From Pseudomonadota bacterium (lineage in GTDB: Bacteria > Pseudomonadota > Alphaproteobacteria > Acetobacterales > Acetobacteraceae), in NCBI GenBank assembly GCA_021826565.1, contig JAKAZJ010000057.1:1-8259 (forward strand): a stretch of 8,259 nucleotides of DNA, written 5' to 3'. Below, piece by piece: positions 1-6,560 of the stretch. Position numbers and translations under genes: made by a program. Each line of letters starts with the position of its first letter. The first letter of the stretch is position 1. Below the pieces are notes generated by a model. It saw only the letters and a program-made list of their open reading frames with translations, had not been told where the DNA came from and did not search any database.

Positions 1-293
1 ATATGAAGACATCGGATCATCGAATGGGCCGGGCGCGACCGCGCGCATCAAATCCGGTCGGCACGCGACTGCGGGTTCGCTCCCTGCGCGACCGCGATGT
101 CAAGTTGGCCGTGTCCGTCAAGGTGGGAGAACTGGGGTTATCTGAAGAGGCCCAGGATCACGCAGCTGCGGTGGAAACCTATGGTGGGACAGTCCCGATC
201 AGCGTAAGCGTCCGGTCGCAATGGAGACGCTCGGCCATTCGGTTACGCTCCCGCAAATCAGGCCGCGTGACGACTGCACCACCAGCGCTGCCG
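1..293. other. Region downstream of the operon with no supported gene
   Basis: No open frame here shows recognisable protein features, and the open frames that cross into the permease gene are antisense shadows of it. The contents are the inverted repeat at 201-249 and a small GGGACAGTCCC palindrome at 186-196. The GGGTTCGCTCCC stretch near 73-84 looks a little like a tRNA T-arm but does not fit one. A short frame from the left edge to a TGA at 143-145 on the plus strand could be the tail of a convergent gene, but nothing supports it. Confidence 0.4.
201..249. repeat. Imperfect nested inverted repeat downstream of the operon
   Basis: AGCGTAA (201-207) is complementary to TTACGCT (243-249), and just inside it GCGTC (208-212) is complementary to GACGC (226-230). 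The inner stem is offset by a 12-nt bulge on one side. A further AATGG...CCATT pair (220-224, 235-239) offers a competing fold. No T-run follows on the minus strand, so it is not a standard intrinsic terminator for the permease transcript, although it could mark the 3' end. The segment from GTAAGCG to GGTTAC also resembles the tips of some insertion sequences. That is a weak impression only. Confidence 0.35.
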
Positions 294-1079
294 CTACCGG
301 CGCACCGCATCGGCGTCCCAGAACACGAAATGCCGGTGCAGCGCCCGGATCGCCGTGTTCAGCACGTAGCCAGTGATGGACAGCAGCACGAGGGCGGCGA
401 AGATGCCGGCGGCGTCGCCCACGTCCTCCAATTGCGTGATCATGACGCCGATGCCGCTCTGGGCGCCGAGGAATTCGGCGACGATGGTGCCGAGCAGCGC
501 ATAGACGATCGCGAGCTCCATCCCGGTGAAGATCAGCGGCAGCGCACTCGGCAGCTTCACGTACCAGAAGATGCGCCACCGCGACGCCCGCAGCGACCGC
601 AGCAATTCGATGCGCTCGGGTTCGGTGCCGGCGAACCCCTGCAACGGATTCACGATCATCGGGAACAGCGCGAGCATGGCCGCGACCGCGGTCTTCGAAC
701 CGAGCCCGTAGCCGAACCAGAGAATGATGATTGGCGCGATGGCGACCTTCGGCAGGCTCTGGAACGCGACGATATAGGGCATGACGAAGTCTTCGACGCT
801 GCGGAACTCCGCCATGACGGCCGCCAGCACCAGCCCCAGACCCACGCCGAGGCCGAAGCCGAGCAGGGTGGCCTCCAGCGTACTGGCAAGCTGGTAGAGG
901 TAACTGCCGGGCGAGCGGGGATCGATCAGCAGGCCGACCGCCAGCGCGCGTGCAACCGCTAGCGGTGCGGGCAGGACGTAGCCCGGCAACGCGAACACCG
1001 AGACGGCGCCCTGCCAGAGGCCGAGGAAGATCGCGAGACTGAGCAGGAACCGCCCGCCGCGCCGGCTCCATTCCGCCAT
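294..1079 (-). CDS. ABC transporter permease, SsuC/TauC type
   Basis: A 261-residue inner-membrane permease, the transmembrane partner of the adjacent ATPase. It has about six hydrophobic segments (roughly 11-30, 70-90, 100-121, 128-148, 186-204, 226-244). The characteristic stretch FVMPYIVAFQSLPKVAIAP (98-116) leads into IIILWFGYGLGSKT. The EAA-type coupling loop, RSLRASRWRIFWYVKLPSALP, lies at 161-181 and contacts the ATPase. The protein ends after HRHFVFWD (248-255), as is usual for the family. The start is the ATG at 1079, with a single base between it and the ATPase TGA, and a GGAGG 9 nt upstream. It is the last gene of the run: no further gene follows in the remaining 293 bases. The family is sure; the transported ligand is unknown. 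Confidence 0.9.
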   Translation of the reverse strand: MAEWSRRGGRFLLSLAIFLGLWQGAVSVFALPGYVLPAPLAVARALAVGLLIDPRSPGSYLYQLASTLEATLLGFGLGVGLGLVLAAVMAEFRSVEDFVMPYIVAFQSLPKVAIAPIIILWFGYGLGSKTAVAAMLALFPMIVNPLQGFAGTEPERIELLRSLRASRWRIFWYVKLPSALPLIFTGMELAIVYALLGTIVAEFLGAQSGIGVMITQLEDVGDAAGIFAALVLLSITGYVLNTAIRALHRHFVFWDADAVRR

Positions 1080-1080
1080 G

Positions 1081-1875
1081 TCAGGTTCCCTCCCCAAGGG
1101 TACGGCGGATGCGTGCGGAGAGGGCACCGAGCGCGCCGGAACCCACCATGTCGTAGCTGCGCGGACGCGGCGCCTCGATGCGGAACTCCTGCACGATGCG
1201 CCCGGGCCGTGGCGAGAACAGCAGGATGCGATCGGACAGGAACACCGCCTCCGGGATGCTGTGGGTGACGAACAGGACGGACTGGCCGCTGGCCGCCCAC
1301 ATCGCCTGCAACTCGGTGTTCAGCGTCTCGCGGGTCAGCGCGTCGAGTGCGGCGAACGGCTCGTCCATCAACAGCAGGCGCGGCGCATGGATAATGGCGC
1401 GCACGAGGGCCACGCGGCTTTGCATGCCGCCGGAGAGTTCGCGCGGATAGCGCTGCTCAAAGCTGCCAAGCCCGACCTGATGCAGCAGGCGGCGGGCGCG
1501 CTCCACGGGCGCGGCCAGCGGCAGCCCGAGGACGCGAATCGGCAGCAGCACGTTGTCGAGGACGCTGAGCCAGGGCAGTAGCACGGGGGTCTGGAACACG
1601 AGGCCAAGCCCCTCGAACGGGCCGTTGCAGGGCGCACCTTCGTGCCGCACGGCGCCGGACGAAGGTTTCAGCAGGCCGGCGGCGATCCGGAGCACCGTGC
1701 TCTTGCCGCAGCCCGAGGGACCCACCAGGCTGACGAACTCCCCGCCGTGCAGGGCAAGGCCAATCCCGTCCAGCGCGACGGTGGCGGTGCCGTCGCGGCC
1801 CCGATAGTGCATCCCGATATCGCAGAGTTCGACGATCGGGGTCGATGCGGCGGTGGGTGGTTCGACCACGCTCAT
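1081..1875 (-). CDS. ABC transporter ATP-binding protein, SsuB/TauB type
   Basis: The 264-residue cytoplasmic ATPase that powers the uptake system formed with the binding protein at 3279-4355 and the permease at 294-1079. The Walker A motif is GPSGCGKST (52-60), the Q-loop Gln is near 95, the ABC signature is LSGGMQSR (147-154), Walker B is LLLMDEP (167-173) and the switch His is in THS (H205). All are intact, so it should hydrolyse ATP. FQTPVLLPWLSVLDNV (94-109) is typical of the nitrate/sulfonate/taurine group. The start is the ATG at 1875, only 12 nt after the stop of the dehydratase gene. No good Shine-Dalgarno sequence precedes it, so translation is probably coupled to the gene upstream. 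Its TGA stop is one base away from the permease ATG. The substrate cannot be inferred from an ATPase. Confidence 0.92.
   Translation of the reverse strand: MSVVEPPTAASTPIVELCDIGMHYRGRDGTATVALDGIGLALHGGEFVSLVGPSGCGKSTVLRIAAGLLKPSSGAVRHEGAPCNGPFEGLGLVFQTPVLLPWLSVLDNVLLPIRVLGLPLAAPVERARRLLHQVGLGSFEQRYPRELSGGMQSRVALVRAIIHAPRLLLMDEPFAALDALTRETLNTELQAMWAASGQSVLFVTHSIPEAVFLSDRILLFSPRPGRIVQEFRIEAPRPRSYDMVGSGALGALSARIRRTLGEGT
1089..1093 (-). promoter_or_regulatory. Ribosome binding site that decides the permease start
   Basis: GGAGG inside GGGGAGGG on the minus strand, 9 nt before the ATG at 1079 and within the end of the ATPase gene. It supports this ATG over a GTG at 1127 that would overlap the ATPase gene by 47 nt. 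Confidence 0.6.
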
Positions 1876-1887
1876 GCGGCGCGGGGC

Positions 1888-3252
1888 CTAGGCGGAGGCG
1901 GCGAGTGCGACCGTGAACTCGCCGACCTGGCCGAGCGCGTCGAGCCCTTGCACGGCATCGGCGATCCGTTGTGTCGCCGCATCCGACAGCAGGCCGTTGG
2001 CGGCGCGCGCGAATTTTGCCGCAAGCTCCGCCTCGCTCAGCGGGTTGCGCGCATGGCCACGGGGATACGACGTTTCCTCGGTGATACGGCGTCCGGACGC
2101 GGTGGTGATCTCGATCCGCGACAGCAGTTCCCCGGGATAGCGCGCGGTGAAGGATTTGTCCTCGGTGATGTGGATCTTCGCCATCAGGGCAATCAGGTCC
2201 GGATCGGCGATACGCGCATCGGTGAAGCTTTCCATCCCGACCGTGCCATGGCGGAGAGCTGTTGCGACCAGGAAGGGCAGGCTGTGGTCCGCGGTCTCGC
2301 GCGTTTTCGGGTGCCATTTCTCGGCTTCGGCGCCGATCTCGCTGTAGCCGATCCAGTAAGTCTGTATGTCGATCCGGGCGATCTCCTCCGTGCCCAGTTG
2401 CCGGCGCAGGTCAAGCGCGAGCCAGATCGGCGCCTGGGAATGGAATTCGGACGGGAAGCTTTTGATATGCGACAGCTCCACCGCGAACGGATGCGCGCGG
2501 TCCGCGAAGGCGGGTAGGACGAAGGGGCCGGTGACCAGCTCGAAAATGCCATGCCGTCCTTCGAACGGGCGATCGGGTCCGGTCATGCCGGCCTGCGCGA
2601 GGCTGACGGCAAACAGCGCGGCGCGCGTGGACGCGGCGGTGGCGCACGCCTTCCACATCGACAGTTCCCCGGCGCGGGTCTGGCGGGTCGGCACGCACGG
2701 CGTGATGGTGAGCGCCAGGGCATCGCAGGTTTCGGCGTGCGAAAGGCCGAACAGCCGGGCGAGGCCGACGGCTGCGCTGACACCGATGAACAGGCCCTGA
2801 TCCCAGCCCCGCTCACGGATGGAGAGCATGCGGGCCAATGCGGCAAACGCCTCATAGGCGCTGGCGATCGCCAGGATAAGGTCACGGCCCGACCGGCCGG
2901 AGGCCTCGGCGGCGGCGACCAGCACGGGGATCATGTCGCTCGGGTGGCCGCTGCCAAGCAGCGTCATCGTGTCGTTCCAGTCGAGATAGCGGACCATGGC
3001 AGCATTGGCGAAGGCGGCCATGTCGGGCGCGGTCGAAAGCGGGGTGAACCAGACCCGCGCCGGATGCCGGGCGGTGACGTCGGCCGCGAGCACGCGCGCG
3101 ATGCGGCAGGGTTCGGCGCCGAAGCCGCCCGCGGCGCAGCCGATGCTATCGAGGATCCGCATTTTCACGGCCCCGATCGCGGCTTCCGTGAGATCGTTCC
3201 AGCCGAACGACGTGGCATAGCTGGCGAGCGCCGTGGTGGTGGCGTCGGTCAT
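1888..3252 (-). CDS. MmgE/PrpD family protein (2-methylcitrate dehydratase-like)
   Basis: A 454-residue cytoplasmic protein of the MmgE/PrpD family, whose known members include 2-methylcitrate dehydratase, cis-aconitate decarboxylase and iminodisuccinate epimerase. Diagnostic segments are RYLDWND (88-94), GHPSD (102-106, the conserved active-site His at 103), SMWKACATAASTRAA (198-212, with the conserved Lys at 201), KSFPSEFHSQAPI (264-276), PKTRETADHSLPF (315-327) and RGHARNPLS (398-406). The FP-EFHSQ block resembles FPAEFHSQ of E. coli PrpD, which favours the dehydratase side of the family. At residues 149-152 it reads GWDQ where E. coli PrpD has GLDH, so one conserved His is Gln here. The start is the ATG at 3252, with AGGAG 7 nt upstream. 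The gene sits between the binding-protein gene and the ATPase gene of one ABC transporter, so its substrate is probably what that transporter imports. Family is sure; the reaction is not. Confidence 0.88.
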   Translation of the reverse strand: MTDATTTALASYATSFGWNDLTEAAIGAVKMRILDSIGCAAGGFGAEPCRIARVLAADVTARHPARVWFTPLSTAPDMAAFANAAMVRYLDWNDTMTLLGSGHPSDMIPVLVAAAEASGRSGRDLILAIASAYEAFAALARMLSIRERGWDQGLFIGVSAAVGLARLFGLSHAETCDALALTITPCVPTRQTRAGELSMWKACATAASTRAALFAVSLAQAGMTGPDRPFEGRHGIFELVTGPFVLPAFADRAHPFAVELSHIKSFPSEFHSQAPIWLALDLRRQLGTEEIARIDIQTYWIGYSEIGAEAEKWHPKTRETADHSLPFLVATALRHGTVGMESFTDARIADPDLIALMAKIHITEDKSFTARYPGELLSRIEITTASGRRITEETSYPRGHARNPLSEAELAAKFARAANGLLSDAATQRIADAVQGLDALGQVGEFTVALAASA

Positions 3253-3259
3253 GGGGCGT

Positions 3260-3264
3260 CTCCT
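3260..3264 (-). promoter_or_regulatory. Ribosome binding site that decides the start of the MmgE/PrpD gene
   Basis: AGGAG on the minus strand, 7 nt before the ATG at 3252, is one of the best Shine-Dalgarno matches in the window. It rejects the longer frame starting at 3441, which would overlap the end of the binding-protein gene. Confidence 0.65.
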
Positions 3265-3278
3265 GGTCCTCGGTCGGG

Positions 3279-4355
3279 CTATTGCGGCGCGTGCCGGGCC
3301 GCGGCGACCACCGCCGCCGCATCGAACGCGTTGATGCCGGGGATCAGCGCGTTCGTGAAATACTTGCCGGGATCGCCGATCCGGGGAAGATGCAGGAAGG
3401 CTGCCGTGGCACGCCATTCCTGCGCCGACATCTCGCCCCACTTGGTCAGCGCCGGATCCTTGCTGCGGTAGAGCGGCATGCGCCAGCGGATCGGCACTGC
3501 CAGGGCATCGACCTGCTTTTGCAAGCTGGCGACCTTCGGCGCGGCGGAGGGAAACGCCTTGATGAAGGCGTAGGCGCCGGCGCGTGGATTGGTCTGAATG
3601 AACAGGCTCGTTTCGGCCACCGCCTTGCCGACTCCGGTCGCAAGTGCCGGGCGCTGGCGCAGCAGCGCGGCGCTGGTGAAGAGGAAGATGCCGCCGACGT
3701 CGGGCGGCGTCCCGAGCGGCAGGAAACGCAACGGAATCCCGGCCGCCTCGATCTGGCCGAAGCCGGTGTCCCAGTAGATGAAGGCGTCGATACGGTGATG
3801 CTGCAAAGCGACGCCACCGATCACGCCCTCGCCGACCGCGAGCCAGTGCACGTCCCTGGTCGGGTTGATCCCGGCACGGCGCAGCAAGGCCCGGCCGACC
3901 GGGTATTCGCTGGTGCCGAAATTGGCTACCCCGATCGTCTTGCCGCGCAATTGCGCGATGCTGTGGATCGGACTCGCGGGATCGACGGCGATGCCATATT
4001 TGAACGGGTAGGTCATTTCGTAGAACGCAACGATATCAGGAAGCCCGCCATGGGCGGCGAGCTCAAGGACGTCGCTGGCAGGCAGCGCGGCGAAATCGGC
4101 ACGATGATCGGCGAGCGCCGCGACCGCGGCGGCGACCGAACCCAGCGGGATGAAGCTCGCGTCGAGGCCGACCTGGCGGTAATAGCCGAGCTGCCCCGGG
4201 ATCAGGTAGTTCGCGCCGAGCGGTTCGATCGCCTTGTTCGGCAGGGCGAACCGCACCCCGATCAGCGGCGGCGCCGCCACGGCCGCCGGGCCGGAGAGTG
4301 CGGCAACCGAGGCCAGGCCGAGGGCGGGCAGTCGGAGCAGATCGCGTCGTTGCAT
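3279..4355 (-). CDS. ABC transporter substrate-binding protein, NitT/TauT (SsuA/ThiY-like) type
   Basis: A 358-residue periplasmic binding protein. The N-terminus MQRRDLLRLP, then a hydrophobic stretch ending in AAVAAPP (24-30), is an export signal with a twin-arginine-like RRDLLR motif, so Tat export is plausible; cleavage would be near residues 27-29. The mature part has the family pattern: GYYRQVGLDASFIPLGS (57-73), an ADFAALPASDVLELA segment (86-100), LRGKTIGVANFG (136-147), then GEGVIGGVALQHHRIDAFI (175-193). It should deliver ligand to the permease and ATPase encoded at 294-1079 and 1081-1875. The start is the ATG at 4355, with AAGG 9 nt upstream; a longer open frame reaches back across leuD but is out of frame with it and is rejected. 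The dehydratase gene follows 26 nt after its stop. The family also binds sulfonates, nitrate, pyrimidine precursors and aromatic acids, so the ligand is unknown. An organic acid is likely from context. Confidence 0.85.
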   Translation of the reverse strand: MQRRDLLRLPALGLASVAALSGPAAVAAPPLIGVRFALPNKAIEPLGANYLIPGQLGYYRQVGLDASFIPLGSVAAAVAALADHRADFAALPASDVLELAAHGGLPDIVAFYEMTYPFKYGIAVDPASPIHSIAQLRGKTIGVANFGTSEYPVGRALLRRAGINPTRDVHWLAVGEGVIGGVALQHHRIDAFIYWDTGFGQIEAAGIPLRFLPLGTPPDVGGIFLFTSAALLRQRPALATGVGKAVAETSLFIQTNPRAGAYAFIKAFPSAAPKVASLQKQVDALAVPIRWRMPLYRSKDPALTKWGEMSAQEWRATAAFLHLPRIGDPGKYFTNALIPGINAFDAAAVVAAARHAPQ

Positions 4356-4411
4356 AAGCTGATGCCTTGCGGTGGAAGAATACCCGACGGCCGCGCGCGC
4401 CCGCGGCGTCA

Positions 4412-5038
4412 TCACCGCGGATAGGCCCATGGCCGGGCGAGAGCGTCGTCGCGCTCGAATGCCAGGATGTCCGCCTCGCTCGCGCGGATCAAGTCCAACT
4501 GGTCGAGCCCGCCAAGCAGGGCGGCGCGGCGATCCGCGGGCAGCGCGAACGGACAGGGATGGAGACCCGACACGTGCACCAGGGATTGTTGCAGATCGAC
4601 CGTCATGTCGGAGCTGTTGCTGGCCGCGAGTGCGGCGGCGATGCGCTCGATCCGGTCCATGTCGAGATGGATCAGCAGCAGGCCGTTCTGGAACGCATTG
4701 TCGTGGAAGATATCGCCGAAGCCCGGTGCCACGACGCAGCGGATGCCGAACTCCATCAGCGCCCAGACCGCCGTCTCCCGCGAGCTGCCGCAGCCGAAGT
4801 TGGGGCCGGTCAGAAGGATCCGCGCGCTGCGGTAGCGCGGCTGGTTCAGCACGAAATCGGGCTTCTCCCGGCCCTCGCGGTCGTAGCGCAAATTGGCGAA
4901 CATCCGGGTGCGCAGCGGCAGGACGGCCGCCTCGCCCGCCGAACGGCCGGGCATCAGGCTGGGTGCGATCAGGTCCGTGTTGATGTTGGGCATCAGCATC
5001 GGTGCGGCGACGCCGGTCAGGGTGGTGAATTTTTCCAT
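4412..5038 (-). CDS. leuD: LeuD-type hydro-lyase small subunit (3-isopropylmalate dehydratase family)
   Basis: The 208-residue small (swivel-domain) subunit that pairs with the LeuC-type protein encoded just upstream; E. coli LeuD has 201. The N-terminus MEKFTTLTGVAAP matches the LeuD start. PDFVLNQPRY (60-69) and NFGCGSSRE (80-88), the small-subunit active-site signature, are intact, and APGFGDIFHDNAFQNGLL (104-121) matches the APSFADIFYGNSFNNQLL block of E. coli. The substrate-loop region differs: NINTDLIAPSLMP (18-30) replaces NVDTDAIIPKQFL, with Asn in place of the first Asp and no FLK-type segment. This suggests a substrate other than 3-isopropylmalate, though that is inference. The start is the ATG at 5038, 8 nt after the leuC stop, with only a weak GAGA/AGG upstream, so translational coupling is likely. 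The substrate-binding protein follows after 56 nt. Confidence 0.88.
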   Translation of the reverse strand: MEKFTTLTGVAAPMLMPNINTDLIAPSLMPGRSAGEAAVLPLRTRMFANLRYDREGREKPDFVLNQPRYRSARILLTGPNFGCGSSRETAVWALMEFGIRCVVAPGFGDIFHDNAFQNGLLLIHLDMDRIERIAAALAASNSSDMTVDLQQSLVHVSGLHPCPFALPADRRAALLGGLDQLDLIRASEADILAFERDDALARPWAYPR

Positions 5039-5046
5039 GGCCTGTC

Positions 5047-6456
5047 TCAGGTCCGCGCCAGAAGCGGGCGCACGTCGGTGATTGCGCCTGTGACGGCCGC
5101 CGCCGCCACCATCGCCGGGCTCGCCAGATGGGTGCGGCTCGCGGGCCCCTGACGGCCCTCGAAATTCCGGTTGGTGGTCGAGATGGAGCGCTGGCCCGGC
5201 GCAACCGTGTCACCGCCCGCGCCGACGCACATCGAGCACCCGGCTTCGCGCCACTCGAACCCCGCCGCCAGGAACACGCGGTCGAGGCCGGCCGCTTCGG
5301 CGGCGGCCTTCACATGCGCCGCCCCGGGCACCACCAGCCCCCGCACGCCGGGCGCCACGCGCCGCCCACGCACGACCCCTGCCGCGGCTTCCAGATCCGA
5401 CAATCTTCCATTGGTGCAGGAGCCGATGAAGGCGATCTCGATCGGCGTGCCGGCGATCGGGGTTCCCGGCGTGAGATCCATGTAGCCGAGCGCGCGCACC
5501 GCCATGCTGCGACGATCCGGATCGGTGAAGCTGGACGGATCGGGCACAAGCGCATCGATGGCGATCACGTCCTGCGGCGAATTGCCCCAGGTGATCTGCG
5601 GCTTGAGGGCGCTGCAATCGAGATCGATCACCTTGTCGTAACGTGCCTCCGGCGCATCGAACAGCGACCGCCAGGCGGTCACCGCCTGGTCCCACATTTC
5701 GCCCTTCGGCGCCATCGGCCGGCCCGCGAGATATTCGAACGTCGTATCATCGGCGGCGATGAAGCCGCCGCGGGCGCCGAACTCGATCGACATGTTGCAG
5801 ATGGTCAGCCGCGCCTCGATCGGCAGGGCGCGGATCGCCGGTCCGCCATACTGCACCACGTGGCCCACCCCGGCATCCACCCCGTAGCGTCCGATCAGCG
5901 CCAGGATCATGTCCTTGGCGTAGATACCCTGCCCCGGCGTGCCGTGGAACTCGGCCCGCAGGGTGCGTGGCTTGCGGATCACGAGCGCCTGGGTGGCGAA
6001 CACCTGCATCACCTCGGTGGTGCCGATCCCCCAGGCCCAGGCGCCCAGGCCGCCGCAGCTTGCCGTGTGGCTGTCGCCGCAGACATAGGTGCAGCCCGGC
6101 AGCGCGAAGCCGAGATGCGGGCCGACCACGTGCACGATGCCGTGGCGCGGGTCATCGATGCTGAACAGCCGGACCCCGAACTCCCCGCAGTTGCGCTGCA
6201 TCGCAAGGTTGGTATCCCGCCTCGGCGCATAGGTTTCCAAGGTGCGCCCGGGCTGGGTGGAGACGCCATGATCGATGGTGCCGAGCGTCAGGTCCGGGCG
6301 CCGCACCGGCAGACCGGCCTGGCGCAACCCGTCGAACGCCCGCTGGCTGGTGCTTTCCTGCGCGAAATGACGGTCAATATGGATCAGTGCGCGGTCATCC
6401 TCGTAGGCCTTGATCACGTGCTGCTGCCAGATGCGATTGAACGGCGTGTCGGCCAT
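5047..6456 (-). CDS. leuC: LeuC-type [4Fe-4S] hydro-lyase large subunit (3-isopropylmalate dehydratase family)
   Basis: The large subunit of the two-subunit aconitase-superfamily dehydratase. In leucine synthesis this enzyme converts 2-isopropylmalate to 3-isopropylmalate through 2-isopropylmaleate; relatives hydrate maleate, citraconate or dimethylmaleate. From the ATG at 6456 it has 469 residues (E. coli LeuC has 466). The cluster-ligand cysteines are at 347 (GSCTNGR) and at 407 and 410 (GCSMC). Other conserved active-site segments are IDHGVST (D62, H63), CGDSHT (126-131) and TNRNFEGRQG (428-437). It is therefore probably catalytically competent. Two conserved blocks deviate: after CGDSHT it reads ASCGGLGA where E. 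coli has ATHGAFGA, and after GCSMC it reads VGAGGD where E. coli has LAMNND. The leuD partner starts 8 nt downstream, so the two are cotranscribed. Neighbours point to catabolism, and no leuA or leuB is present. Family is certain; use of isopropylmalate as substrate is doubtful. Confidence 0.9.
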   Translation of the reverse strand: MADTPFNRIWQQHVIKAYEDDRALIHIDRHFAQESTSQRAFDGLRQAGLPVRRPDLTLGTIDHGVSTQPGRTLETYAPRRDTNLAMQRNCGEFGVRLFSIDDPRHGIVHVVGPHLGFALPGCTYVCGDSHTASCGGLGAWAWGIGTTEVMQVFATQALVIRKPRTLRAEFHGTPGQGIYAKDMILALIGRYGVDAGVGHVVQYGGPAIRALPIEARLTICNMSIEFGARGGFIAADDTTFEYLAGRPMAPKGEMWDQAVTAWRSLFDAPEARYDKVIDLDCSALKPQITWGNSPQDVIAIDALVPDPSSFTDPDRRSMAVRALGYMDLTPGTPIAGTPIEIAFIGSCTNGRLSDLEAAAGVVRGRRVAPGVRGLVVPGAAHVKAAAEAAGLDRVFLAAGFEWREAGCSMCVGAGGDTVAPGQRSISTTNRNFEGRQGPASRTHLASPAMVAAAAVTGAITDVRPLLART

Positions 6457-6560
6457 CGGGGTTACTGCTCCTGGCTTATGAAACAAGAGGAAGGCGCGGC
6501 GTCAGCACCAGTCGCGAATGATCGCTCCGGCCCCGGACCGGCATATGCGACACGGCGACC
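6457..6560 (-). other. Intergenic gap between the MFS gene and leuC
   Basis: This 104-nt gap is the longest between the genes in the window. It holds the leuC ribosome binding site and a small GC palindrome (TCCGGGGCCGGA on the minus strand, near 6528-6539). There is no T-run and no convincing -35/-10 pair, although a poor CTGACG...CATAAG pair with too long a spacer can be drawn. A separate promoter for leuC is possible but not shown. Confidence 0.35.
6468..6472 (-). promoter_or_regulatory. Ribosome binding site that decides the leuC start
   Basis: AGGAG on the minus strand, 11 nt before the ATG at 6456. The frame extends ten codons further to a TTG at 6486, but that codon has no purine-rich sequence in front of it. 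The ATG also gives a protein whose N-terminus and length match E. coli LeuC. Confidence 0.55.

Noticed and set aside
70..100. GGGTTCGCTCCC stretch resembling a tRNA T-arm
   Set aside because: The loop lacks the conserved A of a T-loop, and no acceptor stem, anticodon arm or D-arm can be fitted around it on either strand.
2..145. Short plus-strand frame open at the left edge, ending in TGA at 143-145
   Set aside because: Forty-seven codons with no recognisable family pattern; too little to call a partial convergent gene.
3..962. Plus-strand open frame (319 codons) at the left edge
   Set aside because: Most of it is antisense to the permease gene. The first 290 bases have no recognisable protein content and no convincing start context.
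2551..3471. Plus-strand open frame (306 codons) opposite the PrpD-like gene
   Set aside because: Gly/Arg-rich translation without domain signatures, opposite a well supported gene.
3282..4424. Plus-strand open frame (380 codons) opposite the substrate-binding protein
   Set aside because: Antisense shadow of a gene with a signal peptide and family motifs; no domain of its own is visible.
4356..5213. N-terminal extension of the substrate-binding protein frame across leuD
   Set aside because: It would overlap leuD entirely in another frame. The ATG at 4355 starts a clean signal peptide with an upstream AAGG.
6457..6486. Ten-codon extension of leuC to a TTG start
   Set aside because: There is no ribosome binding site before the TTG. 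The ATG at 6456 has AGGAG upstream and matches the usual LeuC N-terminus and length.
6528..6539. TCCGGGGCCGGA palindrome between the MFS gene and leuC as a terminator
   Set aside because: The stem is only 4 bp with a 4-nt loop and no T-run follows on the minus strand.
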